Source: Fimbriimonadaceae bacterium (GTDB lineage Bacteria > Armatimonadota > Fimbriimonadia > Fimbriimonadales > Fimbriimonadaceae). From it: DNA of 64,000 bases. The notes below the pieces were generated by a model. It did no database searches, was not told where the DNA came from, and worked only from the letters and a program-made list of their open reading frames with translations. Numbering within the stretch: the stretch's first letter is position 1; every line of letters starts with the position of its first letter. This document shows positions 35,017 through 45,208 of the stretch, one piece after another. The translations under genes and the position numbers were made by a program. The stretch spans positions 20,127 to 84,126 of the forward strand of contig JAMLGR010000019.1 in assembly GCA_023957775.1 (NCBI GenBank), in the 5' to 3' direction.

Positions 35017-36231
35017 TCAGCCAAACAGCCGCCTCACTTTTCCCAACGCCTCGACGAGCCGATCGACGTCGTCCGGCCCGTTGTACGCCCCGAAGGACGC
35101 GCGCACCGTGGCGGCCACGCCCAAACGCTCCATCAACGGCTGCGCGCAATGGTGGCCCGCGCGCACGGCGACGCCCTCGGTGTCCAGCACGGTTCCCACG
35201 TCGTGCGGGTGCACGCCCTCGACAAGGAACGAGACGACGCCGCAACGTTCCTTCGGCGCCCCCAAAACGGTCACGCCGTCGAGATCGGCGAGGGCTTCCA
35301 CGGCATCGCGCACGAGCGCGTCTTCGCTGGCCCGAAGGGCGTCGTATCCCAGCCCCTCGATGAACTCCATGGCGGCAGCGAGCCCGACGGCGCCCGAGAT
35401 GTTCGGCGTGCCCGCCTCGAACTTGGCCGGCGGCTTGGCGTAGGTGGTCTTGGCGAACGACACCGAGTGGATCATGTCGCCGCCCCCCTGGTAGGCCGGA
35501 AGCCGGTCCAGCCACTCCCGGGTGCCGACCAGGGCGCCGATTCCTGTCGGTCCGTACATCTTATGGCCTGAAATCGTGTAGAAATCGACGCCCAGCTCGG
35601 CGAAGTTCACTTTCAGGTGGGGCGCCCCTTGGGCGCCGTCCACCACCACCACCGCACCTGCCTGCTTGGCCCGCGCGGCCATGGCGGATACCGGGTTCAC
35701 CGTCCCCAAGGCGTTGGAGACGTGCCCGAGTGCGAGCACGCGCGTGCGCTCGCCGAGGAGCCTGTCGAAGGCACTTAGATCGAGATCGCCGCGCTCGTCG
35801 ATGGGGACCACGCGCACGACGGCGCCCGAACGCGCGGCGGCCATTTGCCAGGGCACGATGTTCGAGTGGTGCTCCAGTTCCGTGAGCAGGATCTCGTCGC
35901 CTTCGCGCAACCAGCCCTCCGCGAGTCCGTGCGCCACGAGATTCAGGGCTTCGGTGCAGCCCTTGGTGAACACGACTTCCGCATCCTTGGCTCCCAGGAA
36001 CGAACGCGCCACCGACCGCGCGTGTTCGTACGCCTGGGTCGCGCGCGCGCCCAGGGTGTGGACGCTGCGGTGCACGTTGGCGTGGCTGGTCGTTTCGTAA
36101 TGGGCTACCGCATCAAGCACCGCGCGCGGTTGTTGGGCGCTGGCGGCGCTGTCGAGGTACACGAGGGGGTGTCCGTGGATCGACTGGCTCAGGATCGGAA
36201 ACTCCGCCCGAACCTTCTCCGTGTCGATCAT
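35017..36231 (-). CDS. sufS: Cysteine desulfurase SufS
   Basis: About 404 residues. PLP enzyme that releases sulphur from cysteine for Fe-S cluster building. Pyridoxal lysine in SGHKMYGPTG, persulphide cysteine in AGHHCAQPLM, and the group II features LDSAASAQQP and TELEHHSNIVPWQ. ATG at 36231 is preferred for its upstream GAGG; ATG at 36252 is seven codons longer. Confidence 0.95.
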   Translation of the reverse strand: MIDTEKVRAEFPILSQSIHGHPLVYLDSAASAQQPRAVLDAVAHYETTSHANVHRSVHTLGARATQAYEHARSVARSFLGAKDAEVVFTKGCTEALNLVAHGLAEGWLREGDEILLTELEHHSNIVPWQMAAARSGAVVRVVPIDERGDLDLSAFDRLLGERTRVLALGHVSNALGTVNPVSAMAARAKQAGAVVVVDGAQGAPHLKVNFAELGVDFYTISGHKMYGPTGIGALVGTREWLDRLPAYQGGGDMIHSVSFAKTTYAKPPAKFEAGTPNISGAVGLAAAMEFIEGLGYDALRASEDALVRDAVEALADLDGVTVLGAPKERCGVVSFLVEGVHPHDVGTVLDTEGVAVRAGHHCAQPLMERLGVAATVRASFGAYNGPDDVDRLVEALGKVRRLFG

Positions 36232-36260
36232 CGTGGCCTCGGTCTTGATCATCTTGTGCC

Positions 36261-37595
36261 CTATGCCGTCGGGGCCGGTGCGGCATCCTTGGCGCCCGCC
36301 AACTTCCGGAACAGCTCCTGCTCCAACTCCGTACGCACCTCGGCGACCGTGATCTTCTCGAGCACTTCGCTGGCGAACGCGTACACGAGGAGCGCCTCGG
36401 CTTCGCTGAAGGGAATGCCGCGCGAGCGCAGGTAGAACATCGCGTCCTCTCGGAGCTGCCCCACCGTGGCGCCGTGCGTGCACTTCACATCGTCCGCGAA
36501 GATCTCAAGCTGGGGCTTGGTGTCGATGGACGCGTGCGGCGAGAGCAGAAGCGCTTGGTTCGTTTGCTTCGCGTCGGTCTTCTGTGCGTCCTGGTGCACG
36601 AAGATCTTTCCGTTGAACACGCCCTTGGACCGCCCGTCCAGCACGCCCTTGTACACCTCGAAGCTGTCGCAGTGCGGGAACGCGTGGTCGAGGCGCGTGT
36701 GGTTGTCGCACACCTGATCGCCGTTCAGTGCGTACACCCCGTCCATGCGGCTGTGGATGTTCGACCCCGCCAGGTACACGTTGAGGTCGTTGCGGGTCAA
36801 CGCGCCCCCGAAGGTGACGCTGTAGCCGTTGTAGGCGCTGTCCGGGGCCTGTCGCACGCCGGTGAGCGCGATGTGGAACGACTCCGCGTTCTCGCGCTGG
36901 ACCTTGATGTGTTCGAGATGGGCGTTCGAGGCGACGTAGACCTCGGTCACGGCATCGGTGAAGCCTGCGGCCTCCCCAACGGACGCGTAGCTCTCGATCA
37001 ACGAGGCGTCGCTGCCCTCTTCGGATACCACGAGGAGGCGTGGAAAGCTCGCCCCGCCCTCGGTCGCGACGTGCAGGACGTGGATCGGCCTGGCCGCCCG
37101 CTGGTTCTTCCGGATCCGGAGGAAGGTGCCGCCCTCGAAGAGCGCCGAGTTGAGGCCGGCAAACGTGTGGTTCGCGACGTCGGTCGCGGCGTCGACCTTG
37201 GTGGCCAGCTCCGGGGTGTCCCCGACGGCGTCGATCAGGGGCTGCACGTCGACCGCGGCCTCTCCGCCAAGTCGGGAAAGCTGCGGAGCGTAGCGCCCGT
37301 TCACGAGCACGACCAGGGTTTGCTCGAGACCGGGGAAGGTCCAGGGCTGCAGTTGCGCTTGGGTCACAGAACCCTGTGGGGCGGGCGACCACGGACCGGC
37401 TTCCACCAGACCGCGCACGCTCGTGTACTTCCACTCCTCGTGCTTGGTGGTGGGTATCCCGAGCGCCGCGTGCGTATCGGCCCCGGCGCGGCGGAGACGG
37501 GCCAGCCACTCGGGCGAATCGTCGAGGAGCGCTTGGACCCGCTCCTGCAGGGAGCCCAGGAGGGTCGGAGTGCGTTCGAGAAGGTCGTTGCCCAT
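36261..37595 (-). CDS. sufD: Fe-S assembly protein SufD
   Basis: 444 residues. SufD/SufB superfamily beta-helix protein with the SufD-type ending DDVKCTHGATVGQLREDAMFYLRSRGI and the preceding FNGKIFVHQDAQKTDAKQTN block. Forms the membrane-independent SufBCD scaffold complex with SufC. Only this one SufB/D-family member is in the operon. Starts 4 bp after sufC. Confidence 0.92.
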   Translation of the reverse strand: MGNDLLERTPTLLGSLQERVQALLDDSPEWLARLRRAGADTHAALGIPTTKHEEWKYTSVRGLVEAGPWSPAPQGSVTQAQLQPWTFPGLEQTLVVLVNGRYAPQLSRLGGEAAVDVQPLIDAVGDTPELATKVDAATDVANHTFAGLNSALFEGGTFLRIRKNQRAARPIHVLHVATEGGASFPRLLVVSEEGSDASLIESYASVGEAAGFTDAVTEVYVASNAHLEHIKVQRENAESFHIALTGVRQAPDSAYNGYSVTFGGALTRNDLNVYLAGSNIHSRMDGVYALNGDQVCDNHTRLDHAFPHCDSFEVYKGVLDGRSKGVFNGKIFVHQDAQKTDAKQTNQALLLSPHASIDTKPQLEIFADDVKCTHGATVGQLREDAMFYLRSRGIPFSEAEALLVYAFASEVLEKITVAEVRTELEQELFRKLAGAKDAAPAPTA

Positions 37596-37599
37596 GGTC

Positions 37600-38358
<759 letters not shown>

Positions 38359-38396
38359 CTTCGTTCTTCGTCCCGCCTCGTCTTTCTACGGCGGTG

Positions 38397-38422
38397 TTGG
38401 ACAAAGTTTACCAAAAAGTCAA
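38397..38422 (-). promoter_or_regulatory. Candidate suf promoter/operator
   Basis: On the minus strand TTGACTTTTTGGTAAAC followed by TTTGTCCAA. It combines a TTGAC element with an imperfect inverted repeat (TTGAC..GTCCAA), about 40 bp before sufC. It could be the site for the Rrf2 regulator encoded in the operon; assignment is tentative. Confidence 0.35.
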
Positions 38423-38489
38423 GATTGAATGGCGGGCCTGTCGCGCGATCCTGGCATCCCTGGGGGTAAGGGTGGCGCCGCTCGCGACA

Positions 38490-38495
38490 GATAAT
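38490..38495 (+). promoter_or_regulatory. -10 box of leaderless DinB-like gene
   Basis: GATAAT, 7 nt before the ATG at 38503. Confidence 0.5.
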
Positions 38496-38502
38496 TCCAT
38501 CA

Positions 38503-38994
38503 ATGGCACATCTTGCGGCGATTTGGCAGTTCACGCGCGACCGGGTTCGACACGCCTACAACGGATTGACGGACGAGCAACTTGCTTGGCGCTGTCCCGA
38601 GACGGGCGCGTCGATCGCGCGGCTGCTCTATCATGTCGCGGGTTCGGAGCACTATTGGGGCACGCGCCTCGCGGGGCGGAATCCCGACGAGCCCGGGTTC
38701 GACGCCCGGCTCGATTCGTTCGCCCTTCCCAAGTTCCTCGAGGATCCCGATGCCATCTCGGAGGAGGAGCTGACCCGCGACTCGGTCGAGCAGGCGCTGG
38801 CCCGAACGTACGAGCTCTTCTCGGCCGTCGTGGCCACTCCCCCGAACGCCAGGGAGCGGGTCACCGTGCCGACGCCCGAAGGGGAGGTGGTGAATGCCCG
38901 CGAGGGGCTGGTGCGCGTCGCCCAAGGCACCGCGCTGCATGCGGGGAAGATCTGGAGCCTGCGCAGCCACCCCGAGTTCCCCAAGGCCGCGTAG
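38503..38994 (+). CDS. DinB-like four-helix protein
   Basis: 163 residues. DinB/YfiT-like bundle: IWQFTRDRVRHAYNGLTDEQLAWR, ARLLYHVAGSEHYWGTRL and a C-terminal VAQGTALHAGKIWSLR. The three histidines (in YHVAGSEHYW and ALHAGKIW) match the metal site of the superfamily. Members act as thiol transferases or have unknown roles. Monocistronic, divergent from suf. Confidence 0.82.
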   Translation: MAHLAAIWQFTRDRVRHAYNGLTDEQLAWRCPETGASIARLLYHVAGSEHYWGTRLAGRNPDEPGFDARLDSFALPKFLEDPDAISEEELTRDSVEQALARTYELFSAVVATPPNARERVTVPTPEGEVVNAREGLVRVAQGTALHAGKIWSLRSHPEFPKAA

Positions 38995-39038
38995 CCTCCT
39001 CGAACACTGCCTGAGCGGGTAGGTTGGGCCTACCGGTC

Positions 39039-40475
39039 ATGCAGTGGATTTCAGAGAGCAAGGGCTTCGACGAGGCGTTTGCGGGGGTGGAGAACCCTCG
39101 CAGCCATTACCAGCAGGTGGTCCAGCTCCTCGGGGCCATGAGCGAGCGCGAAATCCTGCGGCGCGAGCGCCTGCAGGACGTTTCGCTTCTCAATCAGGGC
39201 ATCACGTTCAACGTGTATGGCGAGGACGAGGGCGTCGAGCGCGTCTTCCCGTTCGACCTCGTTCCCAGGATCATTCCGGCCGATGAGTGGAAGCAGCTCG
39301 AACGCGGCCTTGTCCAGCGCGTCACGGCGATCAACCTCTTCCTGCTCGACGTCTACACGGAGCAGCGTTGCCTCCACGATGGGATCATCCCCTGGGAGCT
39401 TGTGCTCACGCGGGAGGATTACCGGCGCGAGGTCTTTGGCGTCGTGCCGCCGCGCAAGGTGTTCACGCACGTCGTCGGCACCGACCTCATCCGCGACGAT
39501 GCGGGCACGTACCGCGTGCTGGAGGACAATTGCCGCTGCCCGAGCGGCGTTTCGTACGTCCTCGAGAACCGAAACCTCCTGCAGCGCACGTTTCCCGAAC
39601 TGTTCGCCTCCCACCCCGTGCGTCCCGTGCGCAACTACCCGCGCATGCTTCTGGACACCCTCGCCTACGTCGCGCCGAGGTGGAGCCAAGGGGCGCTGGC
39701 GGTCGTGCTCAGTCCGGGGCCGTTCAACTCCGCCTACTTCGAACACTCGTTCCTCGCCCGCGAGATGGGGGTCAGCCTGGTGGAGGGGCGCGACCTCGTC
39801 GTCGAGGAGAACCACGTCTATGTCCGCACTACCGAGGGAAAACGCCGCGTCGAGGTGATCTACCGTCGCATCGACGACGATTTCCTCGACCCGCTCACCT
39901 TCGATCGCGAGAGCATCTTGGGCGTTCCGGGGCTGATCAGCGCGTACCGCGACGGCAACGTCGCCATCGCCAACGCGCCGGGCGCGGGCGTGGCGGACGA
40001 CAAGGCGGTCTACGCCTATGTTCCTGCGCTGGTCAAGTACTACCTGGACGAGGAACCGCTGCTGCAGCAGGTTCCAACCTATACGGGCTTCCGCGAGCAG
40101 GACTTCAAGTACATGATGGACCATCTCGACGAGCTGGTCGTCAAGACCACGAGCGGCGCGGGCGGGTACGGCATGCTGATGGGACCCTTCGCCACGAAGG
40201 CTGAAATCGCCGAGTACGGTCAGAAGATGCGGAAGGACCCTTCGAACTACATCGCGCAGCCGCTCGTGGAGATCTCCAGCCACCCCACGCACCTCGATCG
40301 TGCGTTCCGTCCCCGGCGGGTGGACCTTCGACCGTTCATCCTGTTCGGCGACCGCGTCCGCATCCTTCCGGGAGGGCTGACCCGCGTCGCTTTGCGCGAA
40401 GGGTCGTATGTGGTGAACTCCTCGCAGGGCGGGGGAAGCAAGGATACGTGGGTGCTCGAGGAGCGTGCGCCATGA
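39039..40475 (+). CDS. Circularly permuted ATP-grasp ligase (DUF404/407)
   Basis: 478 residues. The family of ATP-grasp enzymes with permuted order: FNVYGEDEGVERVFPFDLVPRII, VVGTDLIRDDAGTYRVLEDNCRCPSGVSYVLENR, a Lys/Gly-rich VVKTTSGAGGYGM loop and RRVDLRPFILFGDRVRILPGGLTRVAL. Predicted to form peptide or amide bonds on small molecules or proteins. ATG at 39039 chosen; a TTG five codons upstream is possible. The stop overlaps the next start (ATGA), so it is coupled to the alpha-E gene. Confidence 0.9.
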   Translation: MQWISESKGFDEAFAGVENPRSHYQQVVQLLGAMSEREILRRERLQDVSLLNQGITFNVYGEDEGVERVFPFDLVPRIIPADEWKQLERGLVQRVTAINLFLLDVYTEQRCLHDGIIPWELVLTREDYRREVFGVVPPRKVFTHVVGTDLIRDDAGTYRVLEDNCRCPSGVSYVLENRNLLQRTFPELFASHPVRPVRNYPRMLLDTLAYVAPRWSQGALAVVLSPGPFNSAYFEHSFLAREMGVSLVEGRDLVVEENHVYVRTTEGKRRVEVIYRRIDDDFLDPLTFDRESILGVPGLISAYRDGNVAIANAPGAGVADDKAVYAYVPALVKYYLDEEPLLQQVPTYTGFREQDFKYMMDHLDELVVKTTSGAGGYGMLMGPFATKAEIAEYGQKMRKDPSNYIAQPLVEISSHPTHLDRAFRPRRVDLRPFILFGDRVRILPGGLTRVALREGSYVVNSSQGGGSKDTWVLEERAP

Positions 40476-41422
40476 TGCTGGCCCGAGTCGCCGACGCCCT
40501 CTACTGGATGGGGCGGTACATCGAGCGCGCCGAGAACGTGACGAGGCTGCTCATGGTCGCCAGCGACTTTTCGGTGGAGCTGGAGGGCTTGGACGACAGG
40601 CTCGCGCACCGGGAGTGGGAGGCGGTCCTCGCCGCGCTTCCCGGCGCGTCGCCCGTCGCCCTCGGAAAGAGCTCGGGCCTGATCGTGCCGCACGTGCGAT
40701 CGCTCCTTCTCGACGAGGAGAATCCGATGTCGGTGTTCAGCTCGCTGGCCCGTGCCCGCGACAACGCACGCTCGATCGGCGAGACGCTCACACGCGAGGT
40801 GTTCACCACGCTGAACGAGACGCACCGGGAACTCCGGGACCGGCGCAAGGGTCTGCGCAACGCCGTTCAGGCCCACGACTTGGCCAGCCATACGCACCTG
40901 GGCATTCTCACCATGTTGGGAGCGATCGAGCACACGCTGACCCGCGACCAGGGCTGGACCTACATGAAGCTCGGCGAAGCGATGGAGCGCTCCCAGCGGT
41001 CGCTCCTCGTCATGCGCGTGCAGCTTCCGGTGCTCTCCACGATCGAGCACGAAGTCGATCCTTCGCTCTTCTATGCGGGGTGGCGCAGTCTGCTTCTCTC
41101 CCTCGCCTCCCTTGAGAACTACCGTCGGGCGCACGGGGCCGCGTTGGACCCCAAGACCGTTACGCGATTCCTGCTGTTCGATCCCTCCACGCCTCGGGCT
41201 GTCCGGTGCGGGGTCGGCCGCATGAAGGCCTATCTCTCCTCGCTCCCCGCGGGCGACTCGGGGTTGCGGACCGCGGCGCGGGTCATGGGAAAACTCGATG
41301 CGGACATGACGTACGACGAGGAGCGCGTGATGGAGCTTGAGGACGTGGGCCCATTCCTCAACGAAGTGCTCCACCGCCTATCGGAGACCCACGACCTGAT
41401 CACCCGACAAGGAGCACCCTGA
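40472..41422 (+). CDS. Alpha-E domain protein (DUF403)
   Basis: 316 residues, all-helical: N-terminal LARVADALYWMGRYIERAENVTRLL, then ARARDNARSIGETLTREVFTTLNE and a C-terminal LEDVGPFLNEVLHRL. This family nearly always accompanies the permuted ATP-grasp and a transglutaminase, and is thought to be a partner in a peptide-ligation pathway. It has no known catalytic residues. Begins inside the stop of the ATP-grasp gene. Confidence 0.92.
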   Translation: MMLARVADALYWMGRYIERAENVTRLLMVASDFSVELEGLDDRLAHREWEAVLAALPGASPVALGKSSGLIVPHVRSLLLDEENPMSVFSSLARARDNARSIGETLTREVFTTLNETHRELRDRRKGLRNAVQAHDLASHTHLGILTMLGAIEHTLTRDQGWTYMKLGEAMERSQRSLLVMRVQLPVLSTIEHEVDPSLFYAGWRSLLLSLASLENYRRAHGAALDPKTVTRFLLFDPSTPRAVRCGVGRMKAYLSSLPAGDSGLRTAARVMGKLDADMTYDEERVMELEDVGPFLNEVLHRLSETHDLITRQGAP

Positions 41423-41426
41423 GCCG

Positions 41427-42395
41427 ATGCTTTTGGACATCGAACACCGCCTCACGTTTCAGTACGATGCCTTCATCAGCGAGTCGTGGATGGAGCTGCG
41501 CGTCGAGCCGCGAACGACCCAGCACCAATCCCTCAACTCGTTCTTCCTGGCGGTGGGGCCGCCCACCAAGGTCTTTCGCTACAAGGACTGGAACGGCAAC
41601 TCCGTCCACCACTTCGGCGTGCCGGACTACCACAACCTGATCGAGGTGGTCTCACGGTCGCTCGTGGAAACGAAGCCCCAGTATCCGGGGCTCGAGTTCG
41701 TCACCGATCCGATCCCCAGTGCGGAGGCCCAGGGGCCCTTGCGCGACTTCACGACCTTTGGCGGTCCCGTGCTCCGTTCCAAGGCGTTGGAGCGGCTTGC
41801 GAAGAAGATCAAGGTGCCTGCCAGCGCCCCGGTCGGGGAGCAGCTTCACGAGGTCGGGCGCTTCGTGCACGAGCACCTGGAGTACCGGCCGGGCAGCACC
41901 AACTTTGCGACCACCACGGACGAGGTCCTGACGCACGATTCGGGCGTGTGCCAGGACTTCGCCCACCTCACGCTTGCGCTGCTTCGTCTCCGGGGCCTTC
42001 CGTGCCGCTACGTGAGCGGCTACCTGCACGTGCAGCGCGAGAACGACGCGCCGGCCGAGAGTCACGCGTGGGTGGAGGCGTACGCGCCCACCTACGGGTG
42101 GGTCGCCTTCGATCCCACGCACAACCAAGTGCCGTTCGAACATCACGTGGTCGTGGGATTCGGCCGCCACTACGACGACGTGGCCCCGAACCGAGGCATC
42201 TACCGAGGCAAGGCCACGGAGGCGCTTACCGCCGAGGTCCGAACGTCGCCGAGCGACAAGACCGGGGTGATGAACCTACGCGAGGAGATCGGCCAGATCG
42301 AAGTCCCCGTCTACACCGAGGTCCCCAACCGAAAGGCGCGAGCCATCGGCCTCGACGAAATCGCCGATCCCCAACAGCAACAGCAGCAACAGTAG
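41427..42395 (+). CDS. Bacterial transglutaminase-like protease with poly-Gln tail
   Basis: 322 residues. N-terminal Bact_transglu_N beta domain (LLDIEHRLTFQYDAFISESWMEL), then the transglutaminase core with Cys in HDSGVCQDFAHL, His in ESHAWVEAY and Asp in WVAFDPTHNQ. Third gene of the ATP-grasp operon; probably cleaves or transfers the peptide made by the ligase. The last residues are seven consecutive glutamines, unusual and notable because glutamine is the acyl donor for transglutaminases. Ends 1 bp before the convergent S9 peptidase. Confidence 0.9.
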   Translation: MLLDIEHRLTFQYDAFISESWMELRVEPRTTQHQSLNSFFLAVGPPTKVFRYKDWNGNSVHHFGVPDYHNLIEVVSRSLVETKPQYPGLEFVTDPIPSAEAQGPLRDFTTFGGPVLRSKALERLAKKIKVPASAPVGEQLHEVGRFVHEHLEYRPGSTNFATTTDEVLTHDSGVCQDFAHLTLALLRLRGLPCRYVSGYLHVQRENDAPAESHAWVEAYAPTYGWVAFDPTHNQVPFEHHVVVGFGRHYDDVAPNRGIYRGKATEALTAEVRTSPSDKTGVMNLREEIGQIEVPVYTEVPNRKARAIGLDEIADPQQQQQQQ

Positions 42396-42396
42396 C

Positions 42397-44898
42397 CTAC
42401 TTCACGTACTTGTCGAGCCACGCGATCCACCGCGCCCACATGTCGAGCAGCGTCTCGCGCGCGACCGGGCCGTGGTTCTCGTAGGGGTATTTGTAGAGTG
42501 CGGCGGGTTTGCCGAGCCCTTCGAGGGCCTGAAACATGCGGTCGGAGTTGATCGGATCGGTCCCGACGTTCTGGTCGTCCATCCCGTGGTACATCAGGAG
42601 CGCGCCGGTGAGTTGTTCGGCGTAGAGGAGCGGGGACATGGTGGTGTACGTTTCACGCGCATCCCAGAGGAACCGTTGCTCCGCTTGGAACGCCATCGGG
42701 GTGAGGGTGCGGTTGTAGTTGCCGTCGCCGGCGATGCCCGCCTTGAAGTAGGGGGTCTGGATCATCGCGTGGGCCGTGCTGAACGCGCCGTACGAGTGAC
42801 CTCCGATGGCCAGCTTCGTGCGGTCGGAGATGCCTCGGCGCTCCAACTCGTCGATCGTCGCCGCGAGGTTCATCCGCAGGTTCAGGGCGTAGAGGTCGTT
42901 CATGCGGCCCTCGGGGCCGACGATCGGGCAGTCCGGTTCGATGACCGCGTATCCCAGGACCACGAGGTAGTCCTTGGTGCTGGCGCCCATGGCCGGGAAG
43001 GCGTTCTTGTTGTAGCGCCGTCCACCCTCGTCGTACTGCTTCTGGTCGGTGTACTCGCGCGGATAGAACCAGAAGAACGACTTGAGGCCCACGCCCCCGA
43101 GGTGCCATTTGGGCACGCGGGCGGTCACCCAAAATTCGAACCCGTCCGCGCGCTTCACCTTGAAACGGGTCTTGGGAGCCTGGGTCACCTCTGGAGCGAA
43201 GTCCCGATTGTCGGTGAGCTTCTTTAGGGAGCCGGACGCTTCGCGCAGGTACGAGTCGGGCACCATGCTGGGCGATTGGCGTGTGAGCACGACGTGTTCC
43301 AGCGTGTCGTCCAGCACCGCGGCGATCGTCTCGTAGACGTCGGGCGAGGACTGCCACACCCGGGCCTTTTCGCCCTTGCCGACGGGCACCGCGTCGAGGA
43401 AGGGGCGCGGCGCGTCCTTCTCGGGGTCCTTGGCGTACTCGGTGCCGGAGAGGTAGACCCCTCCGCCCGGTGCCTGCCGCACGACGGAAACGCCCAGTGC
43501 GTTGTCCTTCATCAGGAGGTCGCCGGGGTCGTCGTAGAAGTCGTCGGCCTTGTCCGTAGAGAGGGGGATCTTGACGCCGGGTTCAGAGAGCTTCACCGCA
43601 AACAGCGTCTCGGTGCCGCTCCGCGTTTCGGTGAGGAACAGCGTCTGCATATCCTCGGAGTAGCGCACCGAGCCGATGCGGGTCTCGTTCTCGTAGATCT
43701 GTTTGACGTCGTCCTTGCCGAAGGGCGGGAGCCACTGCATGACGCGATCCTTCCGGTCGGCGCCCTCCGGGGGCGCGGCGCCTGCGCCGCCTCGGCCCTG
43801 GCGCCCTTGCTCGTCGCCACCGCCGTCCTGGGATCGTGGGGCGGGCGCCTGTTCGAGGTACGAGAAGCCGTTGCCGTCGGGTCGCCAGGACAGCGCGCGC
43901 TTCTGGCTGGCTGCTGCCCCGCCCCGAGGGCCGCCGCCCCCGCCCGCGCTGCCTTGGCGCAGCGGACGTTTGCTGATTTCGGCGAGGACCTTGCCCGTAG
44001 CGTCCCAGATCTCCTCGACCGTGCCGAAGCTGCTGACCGGAACGATGTACGAGAACGGCTTGAGCATCGTCGTGACGCGCACGTACTTGCCGTCCGGCGA
44101 GGGGTCGAACGCGTTGATCATCGCCGGTTTCCCGACGAGTTGCGGCCGTCCGCCAGCCGCATCCAGGAGGGCGAGTTGGGCGGTGGCGAGGTACTCGAGA
44201 AGCTCCTGGTCGTAGTCGGTTTCCAGCAGCGCGCGGTACGTGCGCGTCGGGTTCTTGCCGGGCTGCGTGACCTTGACCTCGGGTTGTTTCGGAACGGAGG
44301 GAGCCGTGGGAACGGGGCCGCGTCCCTTGGGGATCAACAGGGTGGCGACGCGCTGGTTGCCCGCCCACTGAAGCCTGGTGACGAGCGCGGCGTTGACGGG
44401 CTCGGCTCCGATGCGTTGGACCGCACCCGTTTCCGCGTTGGCCACGTAGACGTAGGTGGCCTTGTCGAAGTGGCAGAAGAGCGCCACGCGCTTGCCGTCG
44501 GGCGACCACGCGGCGCCGCTCACCTTGGCGTCTTTGGGTGCGAGGATGGGGACGGTGCGGCCCGTCCGCCACTCGTAGAGTTCGTAAGAGTCTGTCCCGC
44601 GCGCGCTCAGGGTGCGGTCGCGGTTGGCGGCGACGTCGATCATCTCCCCGCCCAAATTCACATAGGGGCGCGCCATGTCGGCGATGGTCGGCATGCCGCC
44701 CGAGTGCGCGATCAGGAACCGGGTCCCGTCGGGGCTGAGGTTGGTCAGCAGCGTGTTCTCATCGCGCGGGGCGTCCACGAGCCGCGCGATCTCCGGCGGC
44801 GGCAGGATATACGATTCGGCCTTCAGCGGGTCGTCTTGCGCGTGCCCGAGCGTGCCGAAGGAGACGAGAGCGACGAGGAGGAACGGCCGGAGTTGCAT
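42397..44898 (-). CDS. Exported S9 family peptidase (glutamyl-peptidase-like)
   Basis: 833 residues with a signal peptide (FLLVALVSFGTLGHAQ). Long N-terminal propeller region (SPDGTRFLIAHSGG, AAWSPDGKRVALF) with a Gly/Gln-rich low-complexity insert (about 300-370), then an alpha/beta hydrolase with Ser in IGGHSYGAFST, Asp in YHGMDDQNVG and His in YPYENHGP. Overall like the S9D glutamyl peptidases of plants and bacteria. Degrades peptides outside the cytoplasm. ATG at 44898 was chosen for its signal peptide. Confidence 0.88.
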   Translation of the reverse strand: MQLRPFLLVALVSFGTLGHAQDDPLKAESYILPPPEIARLVDAPRDENTLLTNLSPDGTRFLIAHSGGMPTIADMARPYVNLGGEMIDVAANRDRTLSARGTDSYELYEWRTGRTVPILAPKDAKVSGAAWSPDGKRVALFCHFDKATYVYVANAETGAVQRIGAEPVNAALVTRLQWAGNQRVATLLIPKGRGPVPTAPSVPKQPEVKVTQPGKNPTRTYRALLETDYDQELLEYLATAQLALLDAAGGRPQLVGKPAMINAFDPSPDGKYVRVTTMLKPFSYIVPVSSFGTVEEIWDATGKVLAEISKRPLRQGSAGGGGGPRGGAAASQKRALSWRPDGNGFSYLEQAPAPRSQDGGGDEQGRQGRGGAGAAPPEGADRKDRVMQWLPPFGKDDVKQIYENETRIGSVRYSEDMQTLFLTETRSGTETLFAVKLSEPGVKIPLSTDKADDFYDDPGDLLMKDNALGVSVVRQAPGGGVYLSGTEYAKDPEKDAPRPFLDAVPVGKGEKARVWQSSPDVYETIAAVLDDTLEHVVLTRQSPSMVPDSYLREASGSLKKLTDNRDFAPEVTQAPKTRFKVKRADGFEFWVTARVPKWHLGGVGLKSFFWFYPREYTDQKQYDEGGRRYNKNAFPAMGASTKDYLVVLGYAVIEPDCPIVGPEGRMNDLYALNLRMNLAATIDELERRGISDRTKLAIGGHSYGAFSTAHAMIQTPYFKAGIAGDGNYNRTLTPMAFQAEQRFLWDARETYTTMSPLLYAEQLTGALLMYHGMDDQNVGTDPINSDRMFQALEGLGKPAALYKYPYENHGPVARETLLDMWARWIAWLDKYVK

Positions 44899-45208
44899 CT
44901 TGGCCCCAAGGTTCGCGGGCCGGGCGCGCGTTCCTGCTAGTGGTCCGGGGTCTGGGAGTGCGCGAGCTTGCTCGCCGCCCTGCAGGCGGTGGTTGGGTCT
45001 GGGAGTGCGCGAGCTTGCTCGCCGCCCTGCAGGCGGTGGTCGGGTCTGGGAGTGCGCGAGCTTGCTCGCCGCCCTGCAGGCGGTGGTCAGGGGTCTGGGA
45101 GTGCGCGAGCTTGCTCGCCGCCCTGCACCCGAGCGGCTTGCCGCGGGTCCTTGACCGCACCCCTCGTCATTCGGTCCCTGCACCCCGACAATTTTGCTGG
45201 GTCCTACC
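44899..45208. other. Intergenic region dominated by tandem repeats
   Basis: 310 bp between divergent S9 and TylF-type genes. Besides the 47-bp tandem repeat array it contains only short flanks, in which the promoters of both genes must lie. No extra gene seen. Confidence 0.6.
44951..45128. repeat. 47-bp tandem repeat with two hairpins per unit
   Basis: Four copies begin at 44951, 44998, 45045 and 45094 (periods 47, 47, 49), the last one incomplete. Each full unit holds two inverted repeats, GCGAGC-TT-GCTCGC and CCGCC-CTGCA-GGCGG. The third junction has a 2-bp insertion. Confidence 0.92.

Noticed and set aside
44951..45128. CRISPR array
   Set aside because: Units are contiguous tandem repeats without unique spacers.
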